Assembly: GCA_028819845.1 (NCBI GenBank)
Contig: JAPPKS010000030.1
Location: forward strand, 1 to 64,000
Direction: 5' to 3'
Length of the DNA stretch: 64,000 nt
Source: Candidatus Poribacteria bacterium
GTDB taxonomy: Bacteria; Poribacteria; WGA-4E; PCPOR2b
Below the pieces are notes generated by a model. That model saw nothing but the letters and a program-made list of their open reading frames with translations. It was not told the DNA's origin and ran no database searches. Both the position numbers and the translations under genes were made by a program. Below, piece by piece: positions 51,838-61,145 of the stretch. Each line of letters opens with the position of its first letter. The stretch's first letter is position 1.

Positions 51838-52761
51838 CTACCTCGCATCAGGCGACGCTAGAGCCGTCAGGCCGCGTTCGACAACTTGAATGGTCGCAGG
51901 CGTGTAACACACCTGTTCTCCATCAGCAAAAAGCAGGATTGGCGGATCTGCATGAATGGTTAACGATTTGGTTCGGTGTATTCTCACAGCGGGGTGCGAC
52001 GTATGTCCGCCCCAAAACAGCGAAATCATCATGCACAGCACCGTCCTGCGTGGAACTGGTTTGATGATGCAGACATCAAGAAGCCCGTCGTCGAGAACTG
52101 CGTCCGGTAAAATCGTCAACCCACCGCCATAGCGGCGCGTATTTCCCGTTGCAGTGAGCAGGATGCCCCCGTCATAAACCCCGAAGTCTCCCTCAACCCG
52201 AGCGGAAGGCGATTCAAAACTGAAAAGCGTTGTAATTGCGGTGTAGACATAAGACAGAGTTCCGGAGAAGGGTGCCCCCTCTACGGCAACACGCCGGTTC
52301 ACTTCAGAATCATAACCGCATGTTACAATTGTATCGAAATAACGATTTCCAATTCTCCCGAGATCAATCTGGCGAGTCACTCCATACAAAAGTACGTCAA
52401 CTGCGGAAGCGAGCGATTTTGGAATTCCTAATGCTCCTGCGAGGTCGTTTCCCTTACCGCACGGAAGCATCCCCAATACAACATCGGGCTTTTCTGCAAT
52501 TGCGTTGACAATCTCATGCACTGTCCCGTCACCGCCGCATGCAATGATCCACCGCCCACCGTTTTGAACAATTTCCCGAGCAATGCGATTCGCATCACCC
52601 GGTTGAGTTGTAAACTCAATTACGCCTTTTAACCCTTGCCCCGTGAGTCGGCGATAGGCTTTCTCGGCAATTACGGCTGCTTTGCCTTTTCCCGCAACCG
52701 GGTTGGCGATGAGTGTAAAGTCCCAACAGGTATGGTGTCCCATTGGCGTTTGCGTTCGCAT
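51838..52761 (-). CDS. Diacylglycerol kinase-family lipid kinase (YegS/DgkB type)
   Basis: 307-residue enzyme that phosphorylates a lipid hydroxyl group. The nucleotide-binding loop GGDGTVHEIVNAI is near residue 79, preceded by IANPVAGKGKAAVI (near 17) and followed by LGMLPCGKGNDLAGAL (near 97), all family signatures. The C-terminal beta domain (GILLTATGNTRRYGGGLTIL, PPILLFADGEQV) is complete. It is cytosolic, peripheral to the membrane. It is convergent with the Fe-alcohol dehydrogenase gene. Confidence 0.85.
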   Translation of the reverse strand: MRTQTPMGHHTCWDFTLIANPVAGKGKAAVIAEKAYRRLTGQGLKGVIEFTTQPGDANRIAREIVQNGGRWIIACGGDGTVHEIVNAIAEKPDVVLGMLPCGKGNDLAGALGIPKSLASAVDVLLYGVTRQIDLGRIGNRYFDTIVTCGYDSEVNRRVAVEGAPFSGTLSYVYTAITTLFSFESPSARVEGDFGVYDGGILLTATGNTRRYGGGLTILPDAVLDDGLLDVCIIKPVPRRTVLCMMISLFWGGHTSHPAVRIHRTKSLTIHADPPILLFADGEQVCYTPATIQVVERGLTALASPDAR

Positions 52762-52909
52762 TTGATTCTAATCCTAAGCCTGCCGCGAGGCATGACTCTT
52801 CTTTGCAAGCGTAATAAACGGTTGCAACTCGTCTGGCTTGAGTCTGAAGAGCATTCACATTCTTCAATCTCTCCCACTTTCGCCGCCCATGGGTTTTAGA
52901 CGTGTTAAC

Positions 52910-53602
52910 CTAATGGTTTTCGGAAATCTCCTCAAGCCTGACGATCAGTTTGCCGAGTTGAAGGCGTATCAATAACGAATAAATCTGCATAAGCAAAACG
53001 ACCTGCACTTCAACCGTGAGCGTACTCTCCTGAATCATACGTGAAAAATCTTCAGCGCGTTGACGTATCTGATTCGCCCGTGCCAAGTCAATCTCCCCGG
53101 TACTGTCAGCACCTTCTTTGACAAATTGCCAAATCCGATCTTGAATCTCAAGCATATAGTTTTGAGTCATCGCTCGACGCGCGCGTTTTGCAGAATCAAT
53201 CCAAAGCGTGTTAGATTTCCAGTTTAGCATGAATGCAATACCGTTAATGATTACATCGCGCAGCGTGTCTTCTCCCGAAATTAGCTCTTCGAGGTTGACC
53301 AGTCCCTCAGCTTCAGCAGAGAGCGTTCGGACGTTCGAATAATCTTTGAGATTCATCAAGGTGACTTCATTATCGGAAAGCAGCTTCCAAAACCCCGAAC
53401 TAGTCGCAAGCATTGCCTCGACGTGTGCAGGTAAATCTGTCGGAAGACTGGATCGCATGAAGTAGTGGTGAAGCGCGTGTAGATGGCTGCGGAGCGCCCA
53501 AATGTTTTCAGTGGTCTGTCTTTCTGCCGGTTTGGTGGCGTGACGGAGGATGTGCTGGCGTATAAAATCAATAATGTCGTTTGCGGCGCGCTGGGCATTC
53601 AT
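52910..53602 (-). CDS. Hypothetical helical protein, 230 aa
   Basis: I do not recognise this protein. It is almost entirely helical by composition, with long amphipathic segments (NIWALRSHLHALHHYFM, residues about 33-50, and TVEVQVVLLMQIYSLLIRLQ, about 197-216). The C-terminal half resembles a four-helix bundle. There is no signal peptide or clear membrane span. AAGG lies 10 bases before the ATG. It stands alone on the minus strand. The uninterrupted frame and the balanced composition support a real gene. Confidence 0.65.
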   Translation of the reverse strand: MNAQRAANDIIDFIRQHILRHATKPAERQTTENIWALRSHLHALHHYFMRSSLPTDLPAHVEAMLATSSGFWKLLSDNEVTLMNLKDYSNVRTLSAEAEGLVNLEELISGEDTLRDVIINGIAFMLNWKSNTLWIDSAKRARRAMTQNYMLEIQDRIWQFVKEGADSTGEIDLARANQIRQRAEDFSRMIQESTLTVEVQVVLLMQIYSLLIRLQLGKLIVRLEEISENH

Positions 53603-53844
53603 TTACATTGCTGCCTTTTCGAGTTTAGTCTGACTGTGTTGACGGTGAAATAGTAACAGACTTTCGATTTAGTGTCAATTTTTCAAAAGTTGAACGGTTA
53701 ATTTGCATACTCGGAAGTAATCGTTGGCTATCCAATATAATTAAAGATGATACGGTAAGTCGCCGGTATTTTGTAGAAATTCAGATTTTTAATTTACAAA
53801 CATTTTCAACTTATGTTATATCCTCTAAAACACAAAGGAAATGC

Positions 53845-53873
53845 TTGACAAAAGACTTGAATTGCTTTATCAT
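53845..53873 (+). promoter_or_regulatory. Strong sigma-70-type promoter
   Basis: TTGACA (53845-53850), 17-base spacer, TATCAT (53868-53873): full -35 consensus, one mismatch at -10. It lies in an AT-rich stretch (53603-54059) without genes. It would give the gene at 54060 a leader of about 180 bases that contains the dyad at 53943. Confidence 0.6.
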
Positions 53874-53942
53874 AATTCAATATGTAGTTGTTCAATTCAT
53901 AATGCCCCAACATATAGTGTATGCCACTTTGGCGTTGGCAAT

Positions 53943-53964
53943 ATATTGTGATTAGTCACAATAT
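53943..53964. promoter_or_regulatory. Operator-like dyad ATATTGTGA-TTAG-TCACAATAT
   Basis: A perfect 9-bp inverted repeat with a 4-base spacer. A further half site, CACAATATGTGG, begins at 53969. The TGTGA...TCACA core recalls CRP/FNR-type sites but with a spacing of 4 between pentamers instead of 6. Placed 70-90 bases after the promoter, it would act as a downstream operator, or as the site for a second start. Confidence 0.5.
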
Positions 53965-54059
53965 TTAACACAATATGTGGATATAGAGCGGAAGCAAGCT
54001 ATAGACTCCCATAACTTGTGCGTATTTCGCCGGTTCCTATTCCCCCGTCAGGTTGTCAA

Positions 54060-55280
54060 ATGAGGAAAACTAAATTTTTAGTCGTAACCTTGTGGTTGTG
54101 CTTTCAAATCCTCAATCCTCAAGTAAGCCCCAGCCAAACCAATCCTTCTGCTTCGACGGACTCTTCGCCAAAGGATGACACTTTAGCACGAGCAACGCTA
54201 TCAAGGCCGTTAGAACCCAACGTTAAAACCGTTAATCGGAATCGGGTTGTGCGGTTCGGAGATTTTGATCTCGGTACAACAGAAACTGTGGATAGCATTG
54301 TTTTAATCGGAGGTACGGCAAAGATTCGGGGACGGGTGAACGGTAACATATTCGTCTTGAGTGGAGATGTCGAATTCCAAGATCGTGCGTTACTGTTCAG
54401 CGTGGATTCTCAGTTAAGAAAGAATTTAGAAAATGGGCTCATCCTTGCGGACTTTCGGCAAGCGTTTAAGAAAAACGGTTTTTCACTTTCTGAAAGTGTC
54501 ACCGTGTCGGCCGCAAATAAACGCAGCAAATGGATGATAAATGATGAAGACAATAGGAAGACGTATATCATAAGAAAAGCAGCGGATAGGCTTGAAATCT
54601 ACGATCATGCGCAGATTCCGGGAAGGGTAACGGTAGTTTTGGGGAATATCCTTGGAAAGATGGACAATGATTGGACAGCGGAGGCCTATCAAGAAATAAA
54701 TAGCTGGAGAGATGTGCTGCTTGCAATCGAATTAATGATGCACCCACAGGAAATATGGTGGGGAACGCCGACACAAAAGCGGTTTTGGAGCGCGCTTACG
54801 TTTCTGACCCTTACGCTCGTTCACGTACTAATCGTTACCACCTTCCCGCGGCAAATGGACAACATGTCACGCGCAATTTCGCACCACCCAATCGGAAGCA
54901 CGTTACTTGCGTTAATCTTGTTAATCGTTGTTCCCTATCTCGGCATGATGTTAATACTTTCGATTATCGGCATCCCACTGGTGCTGCTGTCTTTGTCTGT
55001 TTTATTGCCGATGGCAATTTATGGCAAAACCGCAATTTTACTTTCCATTGGCAAAACCATCTTTCCAAAGCGATCCAAAATTGTTGCCGTAACAACTGGA
55101 TATGTCATTTATTGGATGGCAACTTGGATTCCTCCAATCAAGCATTTTACCTTCATTATTGCCAGCGTCATCGGAATTGCAATCTGCCTCAGAACGGCAT
55201 TTGGGCAAAAATCTATCCAGTCGCGCAAAGATCCCCCGCGTCCGCAGTACACTTCCCCCAAATATCTCTACAACCGATGA
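54060..55280 (+). CDS. Bactofilin-like membrane protein with embedded sensor-type module
   Basis: 406-residue membrane protein. The ATG at 54060 begins a signal peptide (FLVVTLWLCFQILNPQVSPS). Residues about 60-115 have a right-handed beta-helix look (DSIVLIGGTAKIRGRVNGNI, FVLSGDVEFQD), as in polymer-forming bactofilin-like exported proteins. The helix is interrupted at about 128-183 by a module also found in the histidine kinase at 47302, then resumes briefly (IPGRVTVVLGNILGK). The C-terminal third has four membrane helices (TFLTLTLVHVLIVTTF, LLALILLIVVPYLGMMLILS, SLSVLLPMAIYGKTAILLSI, HFTFIIASVIGIAICL). It may be a membrane-bound scaffold sensing the same cue as the kinase. Confidence 0.7.
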   Translation: MRKTKFLVVTLWLCFQILNPQVSPSQTNPSASTDSSPKDDTLARATLSRPLEPNVKTVNRNRVVRFGDFDLGTTETVDSIVLIGGTAKIRGRVNGNIFVLSGDVEFQDRALLFSVDSQLRKNLENGLILADFRQAFKKNGFSLSESVTVSAANKRSKWMINDEDNRKTYIIRKAADRLEIYDHAQIPGRVTVVLGNILGKMDNDWTAEAYQEINSWRDVLLAIELMMHPQEIWWGTPTQKRFWSALTFLTLTLVHVLIVTTFPRQMDNMSRAISHHPIGSTLLALILLIVVPYLGMMLILSIIGIPLVLLSLSVLLPMAIYGKTAILLSIGKTIFPKRSKIVAVTTGYVIYWMATWIPPIKHFTFIIASVIGIAICLRTAFGQKSIQSRKDPPRPQYTSPKYLYNR

Positions 55281-55316
55281 CCGCTCTGAGAGTATCAAAT
55301 CGTTATGATTTAGACC

Positions 55317-56048
55317 TTAGCACGGCAATTTTGTTCCCACGGACGCCGTGTAGCGTTTGAAGGCTTCCGCGTATTTTATTTGTTGTCCACTCCACTGTGT
55401 TGCCTGCGCACCTCGGTATTCCGCCCATTGTGTGTACCGCGAGACCAACTTTGTTTGCGATCGGAGAGCGTGTAGCGCGGTGATTTTGGTCTCGAAGACC
55501 TCTGTAATATCTACGTAGGTGTCCGGTACAAAGCCTGTAATGTCATCGCGCGGAACCGACGGTTCAAAACCAAAAAGATGTGGAAAGGGATGAACTGTTT
55601 CGCCGTCGTGGTCAAAACCGGGTACGGCAGCCATTGTAGCTGCACGAATGACGGATGCCGTCGTTACTTCATGGTCTATGTTGTGAGGGTCTACCTTCCA
55701 GTGAGTCAATATGATATCCGGCCGCCGCTGCCGGATTAGCCTCGCTAACGAATCTAGACGGGCTCTATCGATCATCAGAGGATAGTCGCCGTAATCCATA
55801 AACTCAATGCTCGCCCCAAGAATGGAAGCGGCTTCTTCGGCTTCTTGTGTGCGTGTTTCCCTCGCCTGACTCATTGATTTAGACTGAACTCGCGCCCAAT
55901 AATCTTCGGATTCCCCGCGTTCACCGAAGGTCAAGTCAATTACGTGAACTTGTGCACCGCTGCGGACGTACAGCGCTATTGTCCCGCCGCTGCGTGAGCA
56001 AAAGTCGGCGGCATGCGCACTAAAAACTAGTATGCTTGATTTGCTCAT
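55317..56048 (-). CDS. PIG-L-family hydrolase, GalB-like (4-oxalomesaconate hydratase group)
   Basis: 243-residue metal-dependent enzyme. The usual AHPDD motif reads AHAADF (near residue 9), followed by SRSGGTIALYV, LTFGERGESEDYWARV (near 42) and SILGASIEFMDYGDYP. This matches GalB, the 4-oxalomesaconate hydratase of gallate/protocatechuate breakdown, whose proteins read AHSADF and SFGERGES, better than N-acetylglucosamine deacetylases. The start at 56048 is chosen for AAGGAT and family length; the open frame extends to 56141. It lies 16 bases after the M24 peptidase gene. The function would be in aromatic-acid or uronate catabolism. Confidence 0.75.
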   Translation of the reverse strand: MSKSSILVFSAHAADFCSRSGGTIALYVRSGAQVHVIDLTFGERGESEDYWARVQSKSMSQARETRTQEAEEAASILGASIEFMDYGDYPLMIDRARLDSLARLIRQRRPDIILTHWKVDPHNIDHEVTTASVIRAATMAAVPGFDHDGETVHPFPHLFGFEPSVPRDDITGFVPDTYVDITEVFETKITALHALRSQTKLVSRYTQWAEYRGAQATQWSGQQIKYAEAFKRYTASVGTKLPC

Positions 56049-56064
56049 GGGATCCTTACAAGCG

Positions 56065-57321
56065 TTAGGCCGAGTTAGGTAGAATGGGGCGCTCACGGTA
56101 CTGCGGCACGAGCGGACGACTCCCGTCAGCGGTAACGACAAATGATTGCTCGATGTGCAATGTCCCGACGCCCGGAATGGAGATCATTGCCTCCAAGTTT
56201 ATTACCATGTCCGCTTCGAGCGGCAGGTCCGACGGCACGTCCACGCAATCGTCTCTGATACGTTGGCCGTTGTCAGCAACGATGATTGGGTAGTCCCGCA
56301 CTTCCAGACCCAAACCGTGCCCGTGTGGAAACGAGGCGGTGACTCCGTTTGCATTGAGGGTTTGCCACATGGCTGCTTGCACCTCAGACGTTTTCACGCC
56401 CGGCCGCATAACCTCTACACCTGCACGTGTACAAGCACGCAGTGCTGCATGCTTTTCGAGGATTGATGCAGAAGGCTCGCGCATCGCCAACGTCGTTCCG
56501 GTGTCCGAGAAACAGTATTTATAAATGCAGCCAAAATCCACATAGAGAAAATCGTCTTCGGTCAAGACATGGTTTGACTCTGTGGCAATGCCTAGACCCC
56601 GAACACCATACGCGAAGTGGTCGAAATATGCGCCATTGTTAGCTACCTGCGCACGGTAGTGCTGAACGATTTCAGATATGGGTCGGCCGGGTTTCGCGAT
56701 TGCAAAACTCTCCATTGCCGCCCGCTCGCTGATTTCGGCGGCGCGGGTCAGTTTCGATAGTTCATCTTCCGTTTTGACCATCCGAATGAGGCGAATGAGG
56801 TTCGAGCAATCCTTAATCGTTGCCCTTGGCAACCCACGCTCAATTTGTGTTTTCGATAACGGCGTTAACCCTTCCATATCCAAGCCAATCCGCGCATCCG
56901 TCAATCCACGCGCTTTTAAGACGCTCAAAACTGCGTCGGTCGGTGTTGCATTTTGTTGCTTCCCATGAAGCAACTCGAAAAAACGGCGGTCCGAGTCGGA
57001 CAAGGCTGTGGGCGGCACCGATTCATCTAAGAACGCATCGCCAAAAATATGCAAATCCTTTACCCACAAATCGGCGGCATTAACCGCAAACAATGGGGTG
57101 ATAACGAGCGCGGGCTCGCCTTCAAGCGGGAAGATGGCGTACGGCGCCGTTTGATCCAAATTGCTCGACTTCCCTGGCGCCATCATATACTCTCTGAACA
57201 GTGGATCCAGCCAGGAAAAATAACCTGAAAAATATGTGATGTTCACGGGTGACGTTGCAATGAGAACATCAACTTCGCAACGCCGCATATAATCTGCTGC
57301 CCGGTCTTTGTTGAAGAGCAT
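56065..57321 (-). CDS. M24-family metallopeptidase, Xaa-Pro aminopeptidase-like
   Basis: 418-residue creatinase/aminopeptidase-P-fold protein. The N-terminal creatinase-type domain spans about 1-170 (FNKDRAADYMRRCEVDVLIA, NITYFSGYF). The C-terminal pita-bread domain has all five metal ligands: Asp in LYVDFGCIYKYCFSDTG (two), His in HGHGLGLEVRDYP, and Glu in VINLEAMIS and LHIEQSFVVT. AGGAG precedes the ATG at 57321. It is predicted to cleave an amide or Xaa-Pro bond, possibly of a modified amino acid, as part of the neighbouring catabolic run. Confidence 0.85.
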   Translation of the reverse strand: MLFNKDRAADYMRRCEVDVLIATSPVNITYFSGYFSWLDPLFREYMMAPGKSSNLDQTAPYAIFPLEGEPALVITPLFAVNAADLWVKDLHIFGDAFLDESVPPTALSDSDRRFFELLHGKQQNATPTDAVLSVLKARGLTDARIGLDMEGLTPLSKTQIERGLPRATIKDCSNLIRLIRMVKTEDELSKLTRAAEISERAAMESFAIAKPGRPISEIVQHYRAQVANNGAYFDHFAYGVRGLGIATESNHVLTEDDFLYVDFGCIYKYCFSDTGTTLAMREPSASILEKHAALRACTRAGVEVMRPGVKTSEVQAAMWQTLNANGVTASFPHGHGLGLEVRDYPIIVADNGQRIRDDCVDVPSDLPLEADMVINLEAMISIPGVGTLHIEQSFVVTADGSRPLVPQYRERPILPNSA

Positions 57322-57405
57322 AGTCCTACTCCTAATAATTGTAGAGATGAGTGTTTTTACCAACAGGCGCAAGTTGATTGGCGTATTTACGCTGCCGCAT
57401 CAACT

Positions 57406-58293
57406 TCAACCGATGCCAATTTCACGCAGGTATGCGCGGGTGCGTTTGGCGATGGGCAGAGGTTTGTCAAACGGTGCAGGGTACATGTCCTGTTCCACGA
57501 TTGCAAAGCCGTCGTAATCAACCTCGCGGAGCACGTCCCGGAACGCAAGAAAATCCACGGCGCCAGCGGCTGGTTCACAGAACATATCCATACTCACAGC
57601 AGTGGCGAACGGAATGTCTTCGGCTTCGACCTTCTGCCGTATGTTCTCATCAATGCTCTTGAGATGCAAGTAGGGCACTCGGTTGTGGTGCCGCCGCATG
57701 AAATCCACCGGGTCGCCGTGGCGATAAGCATGATGGCCCGTATCGAAGCAAATCTTCACCCGATCGGGATCGGTCTGTTCCAGAAACATCTCTATCTGAT
57801 CTTCGTATTCGACATGTGTATCAGCGTGAGGGTGAAAGACCACCTGGAGCGCGAATTGATCGCGTGCGATATCCGCCACCTTGTGCGTTGTGTCAATTAG
57901 TCGTTTCCACGAACTTTCATCGAGTGACTTAGGTCTCTGTAGATCACCCGTAAAGGGATTGGTGTAGGTATCGTCGATCAACACAAGGTATACAGCACCG
58001 AGAAACGCCAGCGATTCGCCTGCGCCAAGCAGCTGCCTTTCCAACGTCGGCCATGACTCAGGATCTTCGAGATGATCCATGGCAAACGTACCAGACACCT
58101 TCATATCCCGTTTGTCCAGTTCAGACCGAAGTGTAGGCAAATCGGTTGGTAGATAACCGTAAGGCCCAAGTTCGGTCCACTCATATTCAGCTTCGACCAT
58201 TTCATCTAGGAATCGGTGCCATGGGGTTTGCTTGGGATCATCCGCAAACCAGACGCCCCAATTGTCCGGCGCACTACCGATTTTAACATTCAT
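57406..58293 (-). CDS. Sugar phosphate isomerase/epimerase family, IolE-like
   Basis: 295-residue TIM-barrel protein. The opening KIGSAPDNWGVWF matches inosose dehydratase IolE (SAPDSWGVWF), as does LGPYGYLP. Metal ligands can be placed at Glu (WTELGPYG), His/Asp (CFDTGHHAYRHGDP) and Glu near the end (AIVEQDMYP). AGGAG lies 9 bases upstream. IolE acts on 2-keto-myo-inositol; here no other iol gene is visible, so a related cyclitol or sugar substrate is possible. Confidence 0.8.
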   Translation of the reverse strand: MNVKIGSAPDNWGVWFADDPKQTPWHRFLDEMVEAEYEWTELGPYGYLPTDLPTLRSELDKRDMKVSGTFAMDHLEDPESWPTLERQLLGAGESLAFLGAVYLVLIDDTYTNPFTGDLQRPKSLDESSWKRLIDTTHKVADIARDQFALQVVFHPHADTHVEYEDQIEMFLEQTDPDRVKICFDTGHHAYRHGDPVDFMRRHHNRVPYLHLKSIDENIRQKVEAEDIPFATAVSMDMFCEPAAGAVDFLAFRDVLREVDYDGFAIVEQDMYPAPFDKPLPIAKRTRAYLREIGIG

Positions 58294-58952
58294 TACTATT
58301 GCTCCTCAAATTGATATTCGTTGTATGTCATTGAATTTACTGTTCAACGCTGCATATTTCGCCGTTTTCCAAAAAGATGCGCTCTACCGCGCTCAAATCA
58401 ATGAAATTTGACGGGGCGTGACGAAATTCAAACCAAGTAATTTTAATGAATTCTTTCGATTTTATGTCAAAAATTAAGTAAATCCAAATAACCGCTGCCA
58501 TCATGGACACGCAACAACAGTCAGAGCAGCCACGGCAATGACGCTCTCAGGTGCCAATCCCACTAGCATCGCCTTATGTTCAACAGATGAAACCGTCGAC
58601 TAAGAACTCATGTCAACTACACTTGTGGGTTAGGACACCTGTGATTAGATGGCGATAAAGCCAGTGTGTGCTGCCGCGCAATCGTTTCGTCGCACCCGTT
58701 TGAGCCCGCCCTAAGTCAAAGCCTGTGTATTGCCCGATGGAAGGGAGAGCACTTGCACATGAATCGCATCGAACCGTGGCAGTGCACAATGGTTCGGCCG
58801 ATTTACATGAATTCCACTTAGTTGTGTTATGATAGTGTAGGGTAGTTAGACTATCTGACGAGGTTATTGCGAAATTAACAATTCGGAATGAGGTTTTTGT
58901 TGTCTGAAGTGATTCTGTTAGTGCAGAGAAAAGGTAAAATATTACGACGACT
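58294..58952. other. Gene-free stretch of about 660 bases
   Basis: I see no convincing gene here on either strand. A 136-codon minus-strand frame (58613-59023) has no family character and overlaps the end of the Ldh gene. The stretch is AT-rich at 58430-58490 and 58800-58950. Some segments have a coding look but are broken, so it may be an eroded gene. Confidence 0.5.
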
Positions 58953-59999
58953 TTAGTGTTCTGCAATCTCAACGTTGAGTTTCTCGGCTGTTTCCTGAAT
59001 CTGATCCCAAGTGAACGATTCAATAGGGATGCCGTTCTTTTGCCGGTCGGCGAGGGTTTTTAATTCAACTTCTCCCGGCATCATCACTTCTTGAACACCC
59101 GGCATGGGCGGCGTAGATTTGAAATATGAAATGAAGTCCTCCATTAGATGGCGGAACCGGTCGGTAGGCACAAACGCCGAGATGTCAATTACAATAAAAC
59201 ATACCCCTTGAGTTCCTCGAGGCCTGTCTTCCGTGATGAAATCACCAGCCAGGGTTCCGCTCAGCAAATCCACCAGCAATCCTAATGCAAATCCTTTATG
59301 TCCCGCGCTGCCCCCAAGCGGTAGAATCCAGCCATGAGGAGGACCGTAAAGGTCGTGGGGGTCTACACTCGGATTGCCGTCCGCATCAAGTATCCACCCT
59401 TCTGGCAGCATTTGCCCCCGATTCCGGTGAACGCGGACCTTTCCCTCGGCAGTCATGCTTGTTGCCATATCAGACACAATTGGGTGGTCCACTCCGGGCA
59501 CCGCATACGATATTGGATTGGTTGCCAGCCGTCCTTCCCGTCCGCCAAACGGCACCACCCAATGTACGTCCTTACAGCCGTTGACCATTGCCATCGCGAA
59601 CATGCCGTTTTCAGCCGCAATTTGGGTGAAGTAACCTAAACGCCCCACGTGAGTGCAGCGGCGGGTAACGACGCAGGCAACCTTATATTCCTTAGCCTTT
59701 GTAATGGCTATCTCCATCGCCCGGAGTCCGCCAACCTGGCCAAAATTAAATCCACAATCAACAACCGCAGTACCGCCATTTTCCTCGACCAGTGAAACCT
59801 GTGCGCCCGCTTTGACGGTGCCCTGCTCAACCCACCCTACGTACTGGGGAATTCTCACCACCCCGTGAGAATCCATACCCATTAGGTTATTGCCAACCAA
59901 CTGCTCCGCCACGATTGCAGCTTCGCCCGGCGGCGACCCACAGGCAATAAACACGTCCTGTGTCACAGTAGTAAGGAATTCGGGGGAATATCTCTGCAT
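58953..59999 (-). CDS. Ldh-family oxidoreductase (malate/L-lactate dehydrogenase type)
   Basis: 348-residue NAD(P)-dependent dehydrogenase of the YlbC/ComC/AllD group, unrelated to Rossmann-type lactate dehydrogenase. NLMGMDSHGVVRIPQYV (His near residue 45), CTHVGRLGYF, NPISYAVPG and GSAGHKGFALGLLVDLLSG are family motifs. It is likely to oxidise a 2-hydroxy acid such as ureidoglycolate, sulfolactate or 2,3-diketogulonate-type acids. The ribosome site is weak. Confidence 0.85.
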   Translation of the reverse strand: MQRYSPEFLTTVTQDVFIACGSPPGEAAIVAEQLVGNNLMGMDSHGVVRIPQYVGWVEQGTVKAGAQVSLVEENGGTAVVDCGFNFGQVGGLRAMEIAITKAKEYKVACVVTRRCTHVGRLGYFTQIAAENGMFAMAMVNGCKDVHWVVPFGGREGRLATNPISYAVPGVDHPIVSDMATSMTAEGKVRVHRNRGQMLPEGWILDADGNPSVDPHDLYGPPHGWILPLGGSAGHKGFALGLLVDLLSGTLAGDFITEDRPRGTQGVCFIVIDISAFVPTDRFRHLMEDFISYFKSTPPMPGVQEVMMPGEVELKTLADRQKNGIPIESFTWDQIQETAEKLNVEIAEH

Positions 60000-60053
60000 G
60001 TATTTTTTTCTTTTCAGCTTGGACTGTAAACTGAGTTTTTGTGGTAGATTCTT

Positions 60054-60833
60054 CTAGCCGAATATGTCGCGGAAGCGATCCATTGCCTCATAGTCGTCAT
60101 TCTTGGGGAAGGCCTCCAAGCCGACGACGCCATCGTAGCCAACCTCGTGCAGCGTTTCGACCACCTGGGGATAATTTATCTCTCCCGTACCTGGCTCATG
60201 TCGTCCGGGAACGTCTGCGACGTGAATGTGCCCGACAATGTCATGATATTCTCGAATTAGCTCAATCAGGTTTCCTTCCTGGACCTGGGCGTGATAAAGG
60301 TCTAGGAGCAACTTTATCCCGGGGCTGTCGACCTCCCTCACCAAACGGGCTGCGTCTTCTACATTTGCCAGTGGATATCCAGGATGGTCTAATTTGATGT
60401 TCAGGTGTTCTAGGCTGAAGACAACATCGTGTTGTTCAGCGATGTCGCCCAATCGGCGCAAGGCTTTGTAGGCTGTCACCCATCGGGCAATCGGATGTGC
60501 GGCAACCGGGTGTGTCGACGCACCTGTTTCCGGGCTAAGTCCTCCGCTCAGGGCAATGAATCGCCGGCACCGCAGCTTTTTGGCTATCGTAAGCCCCTCT
60601 TCGACGTTGGCAAAGTATCCCTCCACATTGTCCGGATGAACGATACAACCGTCGCCGGGACCAATGACAAAGTTATTGACCTGAATTGTTGAGTCAGCAG
60701 CTAGGGCATCCATGTCGCGCCCGTCCCAGAGCCAAAACTCAGCTAAGAATCCCGCCGCACAAATTTTCTTTACGCGCTCCTCAAACGGCAGATTGAGAAA
60801 AAGTGTATCAGCACAGGCGGATAAACGGTACAT
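60054..60833 (-). CDS. Hydroxypyruvate isomerase-family TIM-barrel protein
   Basis: 259-residue protein of the Hyi/AP-endonuclease-2 superfamily. The opening RLSACADTLFLNLPFEERVK and FLAEFWLWDGRDMDAL match hydroxypyruvate isomerase. Metal ligands are Glu (FSLEHLNIK near 138), Asp/His (LLLDLYHAQ near 173), His (HIHVADVPGRHEPGTG near 198) and Glu (GLEAFPKND near 243). The VPGRHEPGTGEINYP segment is nearly diagnostic. AGGAG lies 8 bases upstream. It could isomerise hydroxypyruvate or a ketose such as in L-threonate or uronate routes. Confidence 0.85.
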   Translation of the reverse strand: MYRLSACADTLFLNLPFEERVKKICAAGFLAEFWLWDGRDMDALAADSTIQVNNFVIGPGDGCIVHPDNVEGYFANVEEGLTIAKKLRCRRFIALSGGLSPETGASTHPVAAHPIARWVTAYKALRRLGDIAEQHDVVFSLEHLNIKLDHPGYPLANVEDAARLVREVDSPGIKLLLDLYHAQVQEGNLIELIREYHDIVGHIHVADVPGRHEPGTGEINYPQVVETLHEVGYDGVVGLEAFPKNDDYEAMDRFRDIFG

Positions 60834-61145
60834 AAATTCTTCTCCTTTGGCGGTAAAATTACTGCTGGTTTTCCTAACACATCAGAAGTGAATTGCCAGT
60901 CCACGAACTCCTATCCATGCACACTAGAATTTATCGGCGAACTGAGCGCCTAATTGAAGGGGTTTTACTTATTCGAACTTTCGCAGTTGAAGGATGAAGT
61001 GTGGTAATTCGATGCTTCACCTCCAATGCGGGGCAAGATGCCCCACCTACAATGGGTGTTGAGTTTGCCAATGCGCTTCGACGCCTTATGAATCGGGCAA
61101 CTTCAATCTGAAGTGCGCAAGTCCTACATACAATGAGTTGTTCGT
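60834..61145. other. Non-coding stretch with GGGGC/GCCCC hairpin
   Basis: GGGGCAAGATGCCCC (61030-61044) is a 5-bp GC-rich hairpin about 100 bases after the cohesin gene stop, inside a CACCTACAATG-flanked segment similar in style to the other interspersed repeats. No gene is seen. Confidence 0.4.

Noticed and set aside
58613-59023. Minus-strand frame of 136 codons
   Set aside because: It overlaps the 3' end of the Ldh-family gene, has no ribosome site and no family character.
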